DNA from: Pseudoscleropodium purum
Lineage: Eukaryota > Streptophyta > Bryopsida > Hypnales > Brachytheciaceae
Assembly: GCA_963969395.1 (NCBI GenBank)
Contig: OZ017798.1
Location: 2,170,001 to 2,234,000 of the forward strand
Direction: 5' to 3'
DNA length: 64,000 bases
Shown: piece after piece, positions 35,714-46,401 of the stretch
Layout of the letters: every line of letters starts with the position of its first letter
Position numbering within the stretch: position 1 is the stretch's first letter
Made by a program: the position numbers and the translations under genes
Notes under the pieces: model-generated
Seen by the model: only the letters and a program-made list of their open reading frames with translations
Database searches by the model: none
Told to the model about the DNA's origin: nothing

Positions 35714-37207
35714 ATGCCGAATGGGAAGAACAAGGTTGCGAAGCTAAAACATGGAGAGGGACCATCGAACTTGGAGGTAGCTCGTCAAAGTCCTTCGGAA
35801 GAATGCACAAAATTCATGATTGAGCGCATCGTTCAATTTTATGAATCGGAAACAACATTGTCTTTAGACAATAAGTACATCAGATATCAAGAGGAGTGCG
35901 TGTCTAAATTCAAGGTAGACATGACACAGATGTTGTTGGATGCATTGAATGTGGCGAAGTGGCATGACGAAATGCATAAAACGTACTTCACCAAATGTTT
36001 GGAGAACAAGGTTCATGACGCTTTGTGGAATTCCAAAGTCATTTTGGTTAAATATGGCAAGGAATATCGACCCAATGACGCCCAGTTTGAAGAAGTGATT
36101 CTAAAAGCGGACTTGTTTAGGGGGCGATGTGTTCCATTCGCCAAAATGCACAATCGAGTTAGTTCAATTGGTTGGTGGAAAAGCAATGATGGAGTTGCTG
36201 AAGCGGAAAGGACCAAACGGCACCTCATAGTACTTCCAGATACAGCATGCGTGATTGTTGTTGATGATAGAACGATGAGAGGTAGATATGCAACGATTCG
36301 AAAGGTTCGTATTGAAGGATGTCCAAGAATACTTCCTTATTGGAAATTTGCGGCGAAGAAATCCATTCACCACCAAACTCGACCCAATCTTGCAAAGTTA
36401 GAACATCAAAACGAATCAATGGCTGTTCGAATTTCACACGCGGATGTGATACGGTTTGCTGCACTGCACGGAACGACGTGTGAAGGTTATGCGTATTGGT
36501 GGAATAGTAGAACTCTTCGACAAATATTGAATATGGATAAGGACTATCCAGACAACATTCAAATCCGTTTGATGTATACAAATCCAACCGAAGAGGAGGT
36601 TGTAAAAGCTCACCGTTTAGGGCGATATCGGAAGAAGCGTACGGAGTTGACATGTACGTTTATACATATAATGTATGCAGTGCATCTTGCTGGACATTTG
36701 CACAATGATCTTTCTCCGAACAACATCTTGTTGCATTTTCCAAAGGATGAGTCATGTGTGTATATTGGAGTTTGCGATTGGGGCATGACCACCTTAGTTT
36801 CTCAACCAATGAAGTCTTTGTACACATTTACATCAACAAATGAGATGAAACAGACTTTGCAGAGGAGATGGTGGGTGGATCCACGTATTGCATATTTGCA
36901 TAAAGCAGGTGCAGATGTGGAAGTCATTCCGATGTATTCACGTAAGTCGGAAGAGTATGCCATTCGAAAAATTACTCGGCGGATGAATGGAAACAACATG
37001 TCAGAGGCGTATTTCAACGTGCTATTTAAAACACCTAGTGCGACACAATTTGCCTTTCATGACTTTACAAAAGTGTTTTATGCTTACTTGAAGCGCATTT
37101 CTTCGAAGTTTGACGATGAAAATACTAGTTTGGCCCATGTGATTACGCGATTTTCTAATACATATCGTTGGCCGATGCCAGATAAACATTTCCGCCATTT
37201 ATATTAG
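35714..37207 (+). CDS. Kinase-like protein, intact, carried by the hAT-like element
   Basis: A 497-residue frame with no stop. The start is placed at the ATG at 35714 (MPNGKNK), because the frame upstream is only translated GC-rich array. The N-terminal ~190 residues are helical and unrecognised. A kinase fold follows: a degenerate glycine-rich strand (GRYATIRKV), a beta-3 lysine candidate Lys215 in WKFAAKK, a possible helix-C Glu230 or Glu234, and a hinge-like segment EGYAYWWNSRTLRQIL. Next come the catalytic loop HNDLSPNN (Asp332, Asn337) and DWG in place of DFG (Asp355). The APE motif is replaced by DPR (WWVDPR), and the helix-F aspartate appears to be glutamate (SEEYAIRKI). Activity is therefore uncertain. 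It is the only unbroken gene in the element. Whether it is cargo, a regulator or part of the mobility machinery is unknown. Confidence 0.8.
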   Translation: MPNGKNKVAKLKHGEGPSNLEVARQSPSEECTKFMIERIVQFYESETTLSLDNKYIRYQEECVSKFKVDMTQMLLDALNVAKWHDEMHKTYFTKCLENKVHDALWNSKVILVKYGKEYRPNDAQFEEVILKADLFRGRCVPFAKMHNRVSSIGWWKSNDGVAEAERTKRHLIVLPDTACVIVVDDRTMRGRYATIRKVRIEGCPRILPYWKFAAKKSIHHQTRPNLAKLEHQNESMAVRISHADVIRFAALHGTTCEGYAYWWNSRTLRQILNMDKDYPDNIQIRLMYTNPTEEEVVKAHRLGRYRKKRTELTCTFIHIMYAVHLAGHLHNDLSPNNILLHFPKDESCVYIGVCDWGMTTLVSQPMKSLYTFTSTNEMKQTLQRRWWVDPRIAYLHKAGADVEVIPMYSRKSEEYAIRKITRRMNGNNMSEAYFNVLFKTPSATQFAFHDFTKVFYAYLKRISSKFDDENTSLAHVITRFSNTYRWPMPDKHFRHLY

Positions 37208-37611
37208 ATTGGTAGTGCAGAAGTAGTAGTTGAATACTTGAATAGGTTATATAGGCATTAAAAATTAGTTTAGAAATATAGAGTTGGAATGAAAAAAATT
37301 ATATGTGCAATTAGCCAAATGTGCACAATGTATGGTATTCTACATTAAATTGAATACATTTTGCCCATATTGATTATGTTTGTATTTGTGTTGATCTTGA
37401 TTTTTTAAATAGTATATATATATATTTGAAGTCACAAATTTTTTTAGTTTGCCTTTTGAAAATGAATTGGAATTTTTTCATAGTTTCAAGACTATCATGG
37501 ACTCGTGGTCAAACTTTATAATCTTTCAACTTATAAGAGACATTGTTTTAATAACAAATCACGAACCATTGCACTTCATTTAACATTTAATTGTTTAAAG
37601 ATTACGGGAGT
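37208..37611. other. AT-rich spacer after the kinase-like gene
   Basis: No gene seen; presumably holds the 3' untranslated region. No clear polyadenylation signal stands out. Confidence 0.5.
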
Positions 37612-37787
37612 GACCGCGGGGTAGTTTGGGTAGGGCAGTCGGGGGAAATAGGGCCGTCTGGGCGGACGGGGCAGTCCCGGCGGACGCTGCGTCCGCCGAG
37701 ACTGCGAATGTCAGCGGACGCTGCGGACACAGCGTCCGCGTCCGGACGTCCCGGACGTTTGGATGTCGTGTCAACCCTGGTTATGCT
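37612..37787. repeat. Right end of the 11.8-kb element with subterminal hairpin and TSD
   Basis: GC-rich end dense in GGGCGGACGG. GCGGACGCTG (37714-37723), a 6-base loop and CAGCGTCCGC (37730-37739) form a perfect 10-bp stem. The end GTCAACCCTG is followed by the target duplication GTTATGCT (37780-37787). The same hairpin, exact or with a mismatch, occurs in the small relatives at 2682, 40384 and 43022. Confidence 0.85.
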
Positions 37788-38390
37788 AGAGCAATCTCAA
37801 AGTTGAAATTAGTATATTTCAATTTTATTTTAGAGCTATTAACGGTTTAGTTTCCCTTCTATCTTGAACCTACTTCTACTTATTAATCTTTTAATTATGA
37901 GTAAAAAGTAAGTGCATTTTCTAAGAATCTTTTTTCAAGACTTTCAATTCAATTCAACTTTAAAAATTAGACATTCAAAAATATGTAGTGCGAAAGTTTC
38001 AAGTTGACCCCTCAAGGCCTAAGATTCTAAGAACTTCTAGAAACAAAGGTTGTCAAGGAGTCATCGCAATTTGATATTTTAATGCACAGAGATCTTTTTA
38101 AGTTTAACAATTCAAAAGTAACAACTACTTTATTAAATATACATAAAATTAATTATGGAAAATATTGAATTTTAAATTTTTAGATTACAATAATTTTGGA
38201 TGATCAACTTATAGAAGAAAAATACATTCTTTGCAAAAAAAAATTATAAAAAGATAACTAATGTTTTTTACCTCCCCTAAAAATTGTCCACAAGTAGTCC
38301 ACAACATTAAAGACCAAGCACAAGTATTATTAGAGATTTGTTCAATAGTGACTAAAGTAACAAATGCTTGAAAGAGGCATTAGTCACATA

Positions 38391-39130
38391 GGGTGAATGC
38401 AAGAAACACTAATACTATTTTGTATCACACTTGTAATTTCTAAGTTGTGATTGATTGATTGGCTATATCTTTTGCAAATTGAAGTCAATGTATTTGAATT
38501 TTCTTCTGAAGATCATTATTTAGACAATAATTAGAGAAATTATTTTTCAAAAAATTCCAAAAATCATTTTATATTTAAATTTCAATTTAGCTAATTTGTC
38601 ACACTTTGTGGTTTAGGGGTTTTCAATACTGGAGACTACCCAAAATTAATGATTTAGAATTGAAATTTTTGGGCTCTATTCCCATACTACAAATGCATGT
38701 GCTCACCAAAAAAAACTTAAAGAAACATTATTTTATGTCCTCTACATTCATGCCAACGAAGCTCTCTTACACGCGCGATTTTGAACAATGAAAATGGTTT
38801 CAAAGTCATTTATTTAGTAAAATCTATTCATCATGAAGTCTTCTCAAATGAATATTTTTTATTTTCTTTAAAAATTTTCTTCCCTATTTTTTACAAATTA
38901 AAACGTCAAAGTACCTACTTTCATGAGATTTTGCACTTTTCTAGTTCTCCTACTTAAAAAAAAGTTCTATGCTTTTCCTTTTTAGGGTACCTTGTCTTTA
39001 AAGGTTTATACATGAAACATATTTTTCAAATTTTTTTCAAATTTTTCTTCTAATTTTATAGTACTACTGAAAAAATCATAAGTATTGTGGCCAATGCAAC
39101 AAAACCACAAGGTGTTTCTTGCATTAGCTT
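38391..39130. mobile_element. Insertion with TIRs (about 740 bp), MITE-like
   Basis: Absent from SD2 copy A, where AATCACATAAGTCATAG runs through without a break. The left end GGGTGAATGCAAGAAACAC and the right end GTGTTTCTTGCATTAGCTT are inverted over about 14 bases. Target duplication is imperfect (TCACATA against TCACAAG). The only frame of note, 38606-38791, has no recognisable features. Superfamily not assigned. Confidence 0.55.
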
Positions 39131-39353
39131 CACAAGTTATAGTTGTGGTCACAAATGAGCAAAACTCCCACAACTTTTGATTGGAATATCAACTCCTCTT
39201 ATAATTTGTGTATATATATACTACATGCTGTATAAGACACCTCCATGCAAGTTTGTAGCAATAATTGACACTTTTAGATTTTTCATAATTTTTAGATTGT
39301 TTGAATTCCTAACCCAAAATCAAATAAGAATTGACGTTGTCATGGCCAATTTC

Positions 39354-39601
39354 ATTAGAAATTTTTTGGGGCCTTCGGATGCCTACAAGTTATCACAGCT
39401 TGTGAACGTAAGGAATAGGTTCGGTCCAACGGTCTGATGTGGTTGAGACCCTACTACGTCAGTGACCCAATTTTTTTTGCATTTGGAGACTAAGATTTTA
39501 TTTTATTTAAAAAAAATTCTGACAATAGGCCGTTCCCGGTTCCCCTCACTGTGGGGAACAAGCTCGAAACAGGCTTCTAGAGCCCCCAAAACTCTTCTAA
39601 T
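39354..39601. mobile_element. Short insertion with TIRs (about 248 bp)
   Basis: Interrupts the SD2 sequence CAATTTCATATxCCAAGATGC. The ends ATTAGAAATTTTTTGGGGCC and GAGCCCCCAAAACTCTTCTAAT are imperfect inverted repeats. It has more GC than its surroundings and no coding capacity. Target duplication not clear. Confidence 0.5.
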
Positions 39602-40383
39602 GCATATTCCAAAATGCTTATTTACAATACACTACAACAATTGGGGATATTTTGGACAATTTTTTATTATAGAATGCAACTATGCAAGTAATGTAGGAGA
39701 TTCGGTCAACCATGACTAATGTGACAAATGCTCAAAAAGGGCATTAGTTGCATTAGTCACAACTCAACAAATTTCCCACAATACTTTTCAATTGGGAAGC
39801 TAATTTTTTTTAGAATTTACATATATAGTATAGAATTTCTATACTATATAAAACATGTCCATGAAAATTTGTAGAAGCTTTGTACACTTTCAGATTTTTT
39901 TCAAAATTTTTGGATTGTTTGAATTTTTATTTCAAAACAAACAAGAATTAGAATTGAACTATCCAATTTCATATGCAAAGATGCTTACTTAGGATGCATT
40001 ACAACAATTGGAGATGTTCTCAGATAATTATTTTACAACAAAATACAAGTAATGTGTGAGATTTGGTCAACAATGAATAATGTGACAAATGCTAAAATGG
40101 GGGCATTAGTAATATTACTCATAGATGAACAAATCTACCACAACTTTTGAGTAGAAATGTCACCTTTATGCGAGTTTGTAGTAGTATTTGACACTTTTAG
40201 ATTTTTTCACAATTTCTAGATTGTTTGAATTTCTAACCCAAAATCAAATAAGAATTAGTATTGTCATGGCTAACTTCATATTCTAAGATGCTTGCTTATT
40301 ATAATGTATTGCAACTATTGGAGATATCATGGACAATTTTTGATTACAAAGTACAAGTAATGTGGGAGATTTGGTCAACTGTG

Positions 40384-40458
40384 CAGGGTTGACAGGACGG
40401 TCGGACGTCCAAGATGTCCGAACGCGGACGCTGTGTCCACAGCGTCTACTGACATTCG
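40384..40458. mobile_element. Broken hAT-like terminus fused to SD1 copy B
   Basis: Begins CAGGGTTGAC and continues as the reverse complement of the right end of the 11.8-kb element, including the GCGGACGCTGTG/CACAGCGTC hairpin and CTGACATTCGC. It then stops abruptly and the peroxidase-flank segment starts. No matching second end was found after 43698. Confidence 0.75.
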
Positions 40459-43400
40459 CGGTAATTGCGCATGTGCAGCGTTGCTTGATGTCGTTTTAGT
40501 CTTTTAGAATTACCGTAAGTGTGACGATCACAAAAGCAGCTTGGTTGCAATTGAGGACGTTTATGGAAACAATGCAAGGTGATAAGCATTCAATCTCGAC
40601 TTACTTCAAAGAAAGACTAGGCATTCGTGTGGGGGAAGAATTATTAGTACGCGTACGGAGTACCCTGGTAGTACGTTCTGTTGACTCAATTAGTGTGCGA
40701 TGGAGTAATAACACTGAGTCACACTAATTGGGGGATTTCGTGAATTTGCAAGCAAACATGCATGTGGCTAATCGCCTAACCCTCAATGTCAGTAGTCCCT
40801 TTTTTCATCACAAAACACTCTAAAGTCCTGTTTCCAATTCAAAAGGGAAAAAAAGCGTTTACTAATTTTTTTTTTCATATCAAACAACAAATAAGATCTT
40901 GCTCTACAATTCTAGGATAGAAGACTAGAATAATAATGTGGATCAAGAAGAAATTTCAAAAACTTTCACCACGACATCACATAATGACATAGATTGCAAG
41001 ATATTTGCATTTAAACTTTGAAGTGAAGAAAGTGGATTTTTGAGCACCTTTTGTGTACATTATTTGACTTTGAATCTTTAACTTAAAGTTTTGGTACTAG
41101 GATAGTTGCATGAAACACCTACTGTTTTGGGCTCAAATTGACCTTACTACTAGAGTTTTGTAACTTCTGGAATAAAAATTCAAAAAATAAAATAAAATAT
41201 GGATAATTTGTAAAGCATTATAAATAGTACATGTGTAAAAAACTGAAAATTGAAGTCTAAAAAATTTATGTCTAAAAGTTATGCCCAAAAGAAGAGGCCT
41301 AAAAAAATGCAAGAAATACATACTTTTGAAATTGATTTTTGGAAAATAGTAAAAAAATTGAAATAATTTATTTTTAAAAATCCATATTTCCAAATCCATG
41401 TGAACAAAAAATTCATCATAAAAAATTTTCCCCTTTTCATAGTGCTTGCATAAACAATGTCCACTTCCAAGTTTCAACCCATGTGTAGCCCTTACACCAG
41501 GTTCTTTGCCAAAAATCTCATCAAAAGTCTTTAGAATGTTAGCCCACCTACATCGGATCAAAATCCTAGCTTTAGAATCGCATTTTTGGTCCCCAAATAG
41601 GACTGAGAGCCCCCCAAATAGCCAAGGTAGATACCCAATTGGGTCCACCTTAAAAATAGTAAACCATTTTTTTTAAATTGAAAAAATTAATAAATATCTA
41701 GATCAACATTACGCACCTCTCCTCCAAATTTGCGCTAAAATAGACTTAAACTGCAAAAGTTATGAGGAAAAATACCTCCATGGAGACTGAGGGGACACAC
41801 AAAAACTCAAAAAAGAGAAGTGTTTCTTGCAATCACCCACTAAATATTTTGATTTTCAATTTTTTTATGTTAGCCACGAAAGGACTAGACTGCGTTTTTT
41901 GGTTGTATAGAATTGTTGGGTAGGTCATTGTGACCAGAAATTTTCTTATTTTAGGTTGAAATTTTAAGAAAAGGTATGTACAAAGAATATCTTTCATATG
42001 CAACAAATTTCATGACATTTGGAAATAGGAGTCAAAAATTATGGCCCAATATGTTGTTTGTTGCCTAATTTTTCCCATTTTGAGCTTGTTATAGCATTAC
42101 TATTTTTGCTAGAAATCGATTTATATATATATATAATTCAAAGAACTAATATAATTTTCTATCTTAAGAAAAAATTCAGAAAAGCATGTCAAAAAATTGA
42201 AGTTACATTACCTACATAGATGGATAAGCATATTTGAAAATCTGAAATCCATTTTGTCCTCCGTAGAGACAATGGAACTTTAGAGCATCTCCATCAATTG
42301 TCCCCTATCTTTATCTCTACATGGATGAAGGAGGAGTTGATTGTATGGGGATAGGAAATGTTCTTTCCTATTAGTGTTGCTTAATAAGTTGAACATATTA
42401 CAAACGTAATTACCACTAGTCATTATTACCAATTGGCTTGAACATTTCACCTATGAAATTACCATCATTATTACACTAGGTTTGAATTCATTCTCAATGT
42501 TTTTGTGCTAAAAACAATAATTATTGTAGTAGTTCTATAGAAGGGCAATGGGCAAAAGAATTGCAAAGGGCTAGGAGATTATATATTTAATTTGGCATGA
42601 AAATATTTTATTTCCTAAAAGATAACTTGATTGGTCAAGCTATCTATGATAATAATTACTTTTTATAAATTCATTATTGTATCTTGATAATGAATCATTT
42701 ACATATAATAAAAGAGCCTGAGGGCACCAATCAAATTAAATGTGGTGTAATATATAATTTGCATAAATTTACCAAATATTGTCTAAAAACATATATTCAT
42801 ACTTCATGAATATGTTATAATTATTCAAAAAAAAATTATTTATGTAATTAATGAGTTTCAAATGGAGGTTTATCGTCAACATTTAATCTGTAAGCGTCCT
42901 TTTAGATTTAAAAACATCATCACTTTTAAAGTATTATAAATCTAAATATTAATAAGGTATAAAAAATTCAAGGATACAATCATTTAGTGTATGTGTTGTA
43001 AATGACGTGTAGATTCACAGTCAAGGTTGATAGGACGTCCGGACACGGACGCTGTGGACACAGCGTCCGCTGACATTCACGGACGCCGTCCGCCCTGCCC
43101 GTCCGCCTTCCGACGGCAGGAGGGACACTGCGTCCGCTAGCGTCTGTAAGGACAGACGTCCGGGTTACGGACGCTATTTTGGGGCGGACGTACTGATTTG
43201 TCAACCCTGTTCACAATTTGTGAAATCATTCAACCATATAGATTGCAAGATCTTAATGTTTTAATGTTGGCACTCTATTACAATTAGGATTTAATTTGTA
43301 TTATGTAAATTTATACCATATTTGGTTTCCAAAAATATGATTATGTACAAATAAATTTGAAAATATTCAAAAAGCAAAAAATAGTGTTCTATTAGTATCT

Positions 43401-43698
43401 AAAGATTGTAGAATTCTCCAATTCCACAACTTTCCTCTATTATTATTTTGCCAAATTCATGATGATCAATTTTTTTTACTCAATTTCTTTTTTCATGCAC
43501 CCATCATCACAAATTGTATATACAACTAATATAAAATGAGTATTTCTTGTTAATATCTACAACCCAGTTAATGAATCAAAATCACTTTAACCCCTAAAGT
43601 TTCTTGACTATGTTTTCATTAAAAACGCTCTAAAACTGCCATTTTTAGTACAAGTACCAAATTTTTGAAAAAATAACATTTCTGAATGCATTTAACTG
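40459..43698. repeat. Segmental duplication SD1, copy B
   Basis: Counterpart of 1337-4605. The 68-codon frame seen in both copies begins with GTG and lies in an old promoter module, so it is not called. The block has an empty site for MITE 1 (near 41790) and carries its own MITE 2 (43022-43209). Confidence 0.9.
43022..43209. mobile_element. hAT-like MITE 2 (188 bp) with near-perfect 8-bp TSD
   Basis: Ends CAAGGTTGAT (degenerate) and GTCAACCCTG. Flanks are TTCACAGT (43014-43021) and TTCACAAT (43210-43217), one mismatch. SD1 copy A at about 4116-4127 reads TTCACAGTTTGTG without an insertion. The interior has GGACGCTGTGGACACAGCGTCCGC and GGCGGACG units as in the rest of the family. Confidence 0.88.
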
Positions 43699-43803
43699 AC
43701 TGTCTGTCTAGATCATTGACCGATGAGGATTTGATTTTTAGTAAGCAAACACTATGTTAGTGTCTACTTGTAGTAAAGGTAATGGACCTTTTAAAAGTCT
43801 ATT
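43699..43803. other. Short unassigned spacer
   Basis: Lies between the end of SD1 copy B and the first CACTA-type end. Contains CTTGTAGTAAAGG, which may be a worn CACTA-type end. Confidence 0.3.
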
Positions 43804-45120
43804 CACTAGAAAAAAATGAGGGTTTTTGCAACTACACTATGCAACTCATTTTTCAATTGCATAGGACACTTGCGACTAGTGATAATTTGGAGATTTGTAG
43901 TTGCAATGGACAACCTAAAATCTACGAAAAAGATGCAGCAATTGCAAAAGTCACGCCGAGTGTGTGACTTGTTTGCAACTTATAGATAATTTGTAGATTT
44001 TAAAATATCAATCTCAATGATTTGTAGATTTCAAAATTTTATATCTATCTACTTTCTAGATTTTTGAATTTCAAATCTATTTTTTTTTAGATTTCAAAAC
44101 TTTAGATTCACCTTCTTTATAGATTCCAAAAATTCAAGTATTGGTATTAATAGATTTCATTGATTTGGGATACCTTACAATTTCATAGATTTTAAAATTT
44201 CTTGGATTTTAAATATTTTTTGATTTCTATAGATTGTAGAAATCTATACTCAATAAGAATCTAGAAATTATAGAATTCTAGAAATTGAAGAAATCTTAGA
44301 ATTCTATCAACAAAATTCATTGTATAAGACTACAACAACTTATAAGTATTATATGTCCAATCTAATGGTACTTTTTATAATTGATATAGGACAATTGATA
44401 TAAGACAAATGGGAATGAAGTTTGGAAGTAGCTAGGGAACAACTCCAAAATGACTAAGAAACAACTAGTATATGACTTAAAAGTGACTAGAAAATGACTA
44501 GCTTAGGTATTAGAAAATTTAGCTTTTTTGTTGATTTGGTTGCATAGATTTGGTTCACTTTTTTGTTGATTTTTGTCCAAATCAACAAATTATTCTCCAA
44601 AGCCCTTGCTGATGTCATTAGTGCATTGGGTCCTAGGTCCTGTCAATTTGGATGTTTGTTGTAATATGCGCATGTTTTGTTAGAAGTCAATAGTAATATG
44701 AGGTTAATTTTTTTGAACATCATATAACATCTACCATGTGTTATAGTATATTTGCAAGGACGTGAAAACATTATGAACAACATTTTCTTGGATATACTTG
44801 AAAAGCATGTCTTAGTGTTGTGAGACATCAACTTAAACATCTAAATGTTTTTTAAGACATCAACTTAAAAGTCCAAATATTTTGAAATGTCAAGTTAGAT
44901 ATTTAGATGTTTTTTAAGTCATCAATTTAGATGTCCAAATATTTTGAAATGTCAACTTAGATATACTTTATACATAATAGGCCATACAAAATATAATATA
45001 TACAATATGCCATATATTGTATACCATACATAATACATACACCATACACAAATATATATGTTATATACAATATATCATATTTGGCTTCAAAAGTCACTTA
45101 TTGTAAATAAATTGATATGA
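43804..45120. mobile_element. CACTA-type element remnant (left end and interior)
   Basis: Begins CACTAGAAAAAAATGAGG, followed by many TTGCAACTA/TAGTTGCAA subterminal motifs. These are features of plant CACTA (En/Spm) elements, whose ends usually read CACTACAAGAAAA. Its first ~550 bases are paralogous to 45369-45900. The matching right end is uncertain. AT-rich interior, no transposase frame. Confidence 0.6.
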
Positions 45121-45130
45121 GAATACAAGC

Positions 45131-45295
45131 TATAAGGTAACTCTGCCTATGACAGTCCAAATGGGAGCCAGCCCATCACAGGCATAAAATTTCTAGTGAT
45201 GCACATTTCAAGAATTAGAATGTACACCATTAGTACAATTTTGCCTCTTATGGGCTGGCTCCCATTTGGACTGTCATAGGCAGAGTTACCTTATA
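45131..45295. mobile_element. Perfect 45-bp inverted repeat element (165 bp)
   Basis: The arms at 45131-45175 and 45251-45295 are exact reverse complements, starting TATAAGGTAACTCTGCC, with a 75-base loop. ATACAAGC before and ATACAAGT just inside and after the right end suggest an imperfect 8-bp target duplication. It sits inside the CACTA cluster. Non-coding; young by arm identity. Superfamily not assigned. Confidence 0.75.
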
Positions 45296-45368
45296 TACAA
45301 GTGGGGTGGTAGATTAGAAGACAATCCATATGGGAAATGTAAAGCTTTGGAATTGTATGAAAAGTACA

Positions 45369-46218
45369 CACTAAAAAGAAATGAAGGATTTTGCAACTAC
45401 ACTGTGCAACTTGTTTTGTAGTTGTATAGGATGTTTGTAATGAGGTGACAATGTAGAACCTGTAGTTGCAATGAACAAGTTTCATTAGTTGCAATCTAAT
45501 TGTAGGGTTTTTTGTCATCCAATAGTATGTGAAGAACTTCATTGACGTTTATAACTTTCTTGCAACTTGTAGATTTGTAGATTTTGAAATATTAATCTCA
45601 ATAAATTGTAGATTTTAAAATTTTATATATCTACCTTTTTTATAGATTTTAGAATTTTAAAACTATTTTTTTTTTAGATTTTAGAATTTCAAATCTATCT
45701 TCTTTCTAAATTTCTAAATTTTAATTTCATAGATTTTAAAATTTCTTGAATTTTATTTATTTTTTAAATTTCTATAGATTGTAGAAATCTATAAATTGTA
45801 GAAATCTTAGAATTCTATTAAAAAAATTCTTTGTATAAGACTACAACAACTTACGACTCTTAATATATGTTCAATCTAATGGTACTCTTTCTTTTTGATA
45901 TAAGACAAATGGAAATCAACTTTAAAAGCAACTAGGATACAACTAGTGTACAATTAGAAAGTAATTAGAAAACAACTACTGTCATTTTATAGTTGCATAA
46001 TAGTTGTATAGGACACTAGTTGTTTCCTAGTCATTTTTTGCAACTATAAAATGATTGTTTTGCAACTAAAACAATGTATGAATGTTGTAAAACAACAACA
46101 TAAAATAATTACATTAGATTTGGTGCTAATAGTAAGAGAGGAAACTAGTTGCATGATAGTTGTATACAACACTAGTTACATAGTAATCGGTTGTGCTGGA
46201 CATGTTTTTCTTCTAGTG
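45369..46218. mobile_element. CACTA-type element or fragment, second copy
   Basis: Left end CACTAAAAAGAAATGAAGG (45369) is paralogous to the end at 43804. A right-type end TTTTTCTTCTAGTG closes at 46218. The 3-bp flanks (ACA before, ATA after) do not match exactly, so the pairing of these ends is tentative. Rich in GTTGCA and GCAACTA motifs; no gene. Confidence 0.45.
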
Positions 46219-46401
46219 ATAATTTTAGACATGAGCATACTTATAAACAAGGCGTCGTTCTTTCTTTTTGCAAAACACTACCATGTGGCTACCCTTATCT
46301 TGTTCTTTTTTACATTTTTTGATTAGTGTTTTACCTCAGCCCCCAATAAATTCTACAAACTTATCTATAGTCAAAATGGTAAGCCTTTGCTAACATGACA
46401 C

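Larger units (their letters stand above)
26006..37779. mobile_element. 11.8-kb hAT-like element carrying zinc-finger, RING and kinase-like genes
   Basis: The ends are CAGGGTTGAC (26006-26015) and GTCAACCCTG (37770-37779). The 8-bp direct repeat GTTATGCT flanks both ends exactly (25998-26005, 37780-37787), and SD2 copy A shows the unfilled site at 19782-19789. CAGGG-type ends with 8-bp duplications are typical of the hAT superfamily, but other families also make 8-bp duplications. The terminal ~160 bases on each side are rich in GGACG/GTCCGCC. Inside are a long minus-strand pseudogene (26638-29871), a plus-strand pseudogene (33238-34452) and an intact kinase-like frame (35714-37207), each preceded by a GC-rich array. 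I see no standard hAT transposase (no recognisable RNase-H catalytic block or C-terminal dimerisation motif), so the mobilising enzyme is unknown or supplied from elsewhere. Confidence 0.88.
37788..40383. repeat. Segmental duplication SD2, copy B, right part
   Basis: Resumes the match to SD2 copy A from 19790 onward (AGAGCTATTAAxGxTTTAGTTT, then the ~365-bp tandem units). Relative to copy A it has two extra blocks, 38391-39130 and 39354-39601, each with inverted ends. No gene seen. Confidence 0.75.

Noticed and set aside
43699..43803. Second end of the hAT-like element whose first end is at 40384
   Set aside because: Neither GTCAACCCTG nor the expected duplication CAACTGTG is present after SD1 copy B.
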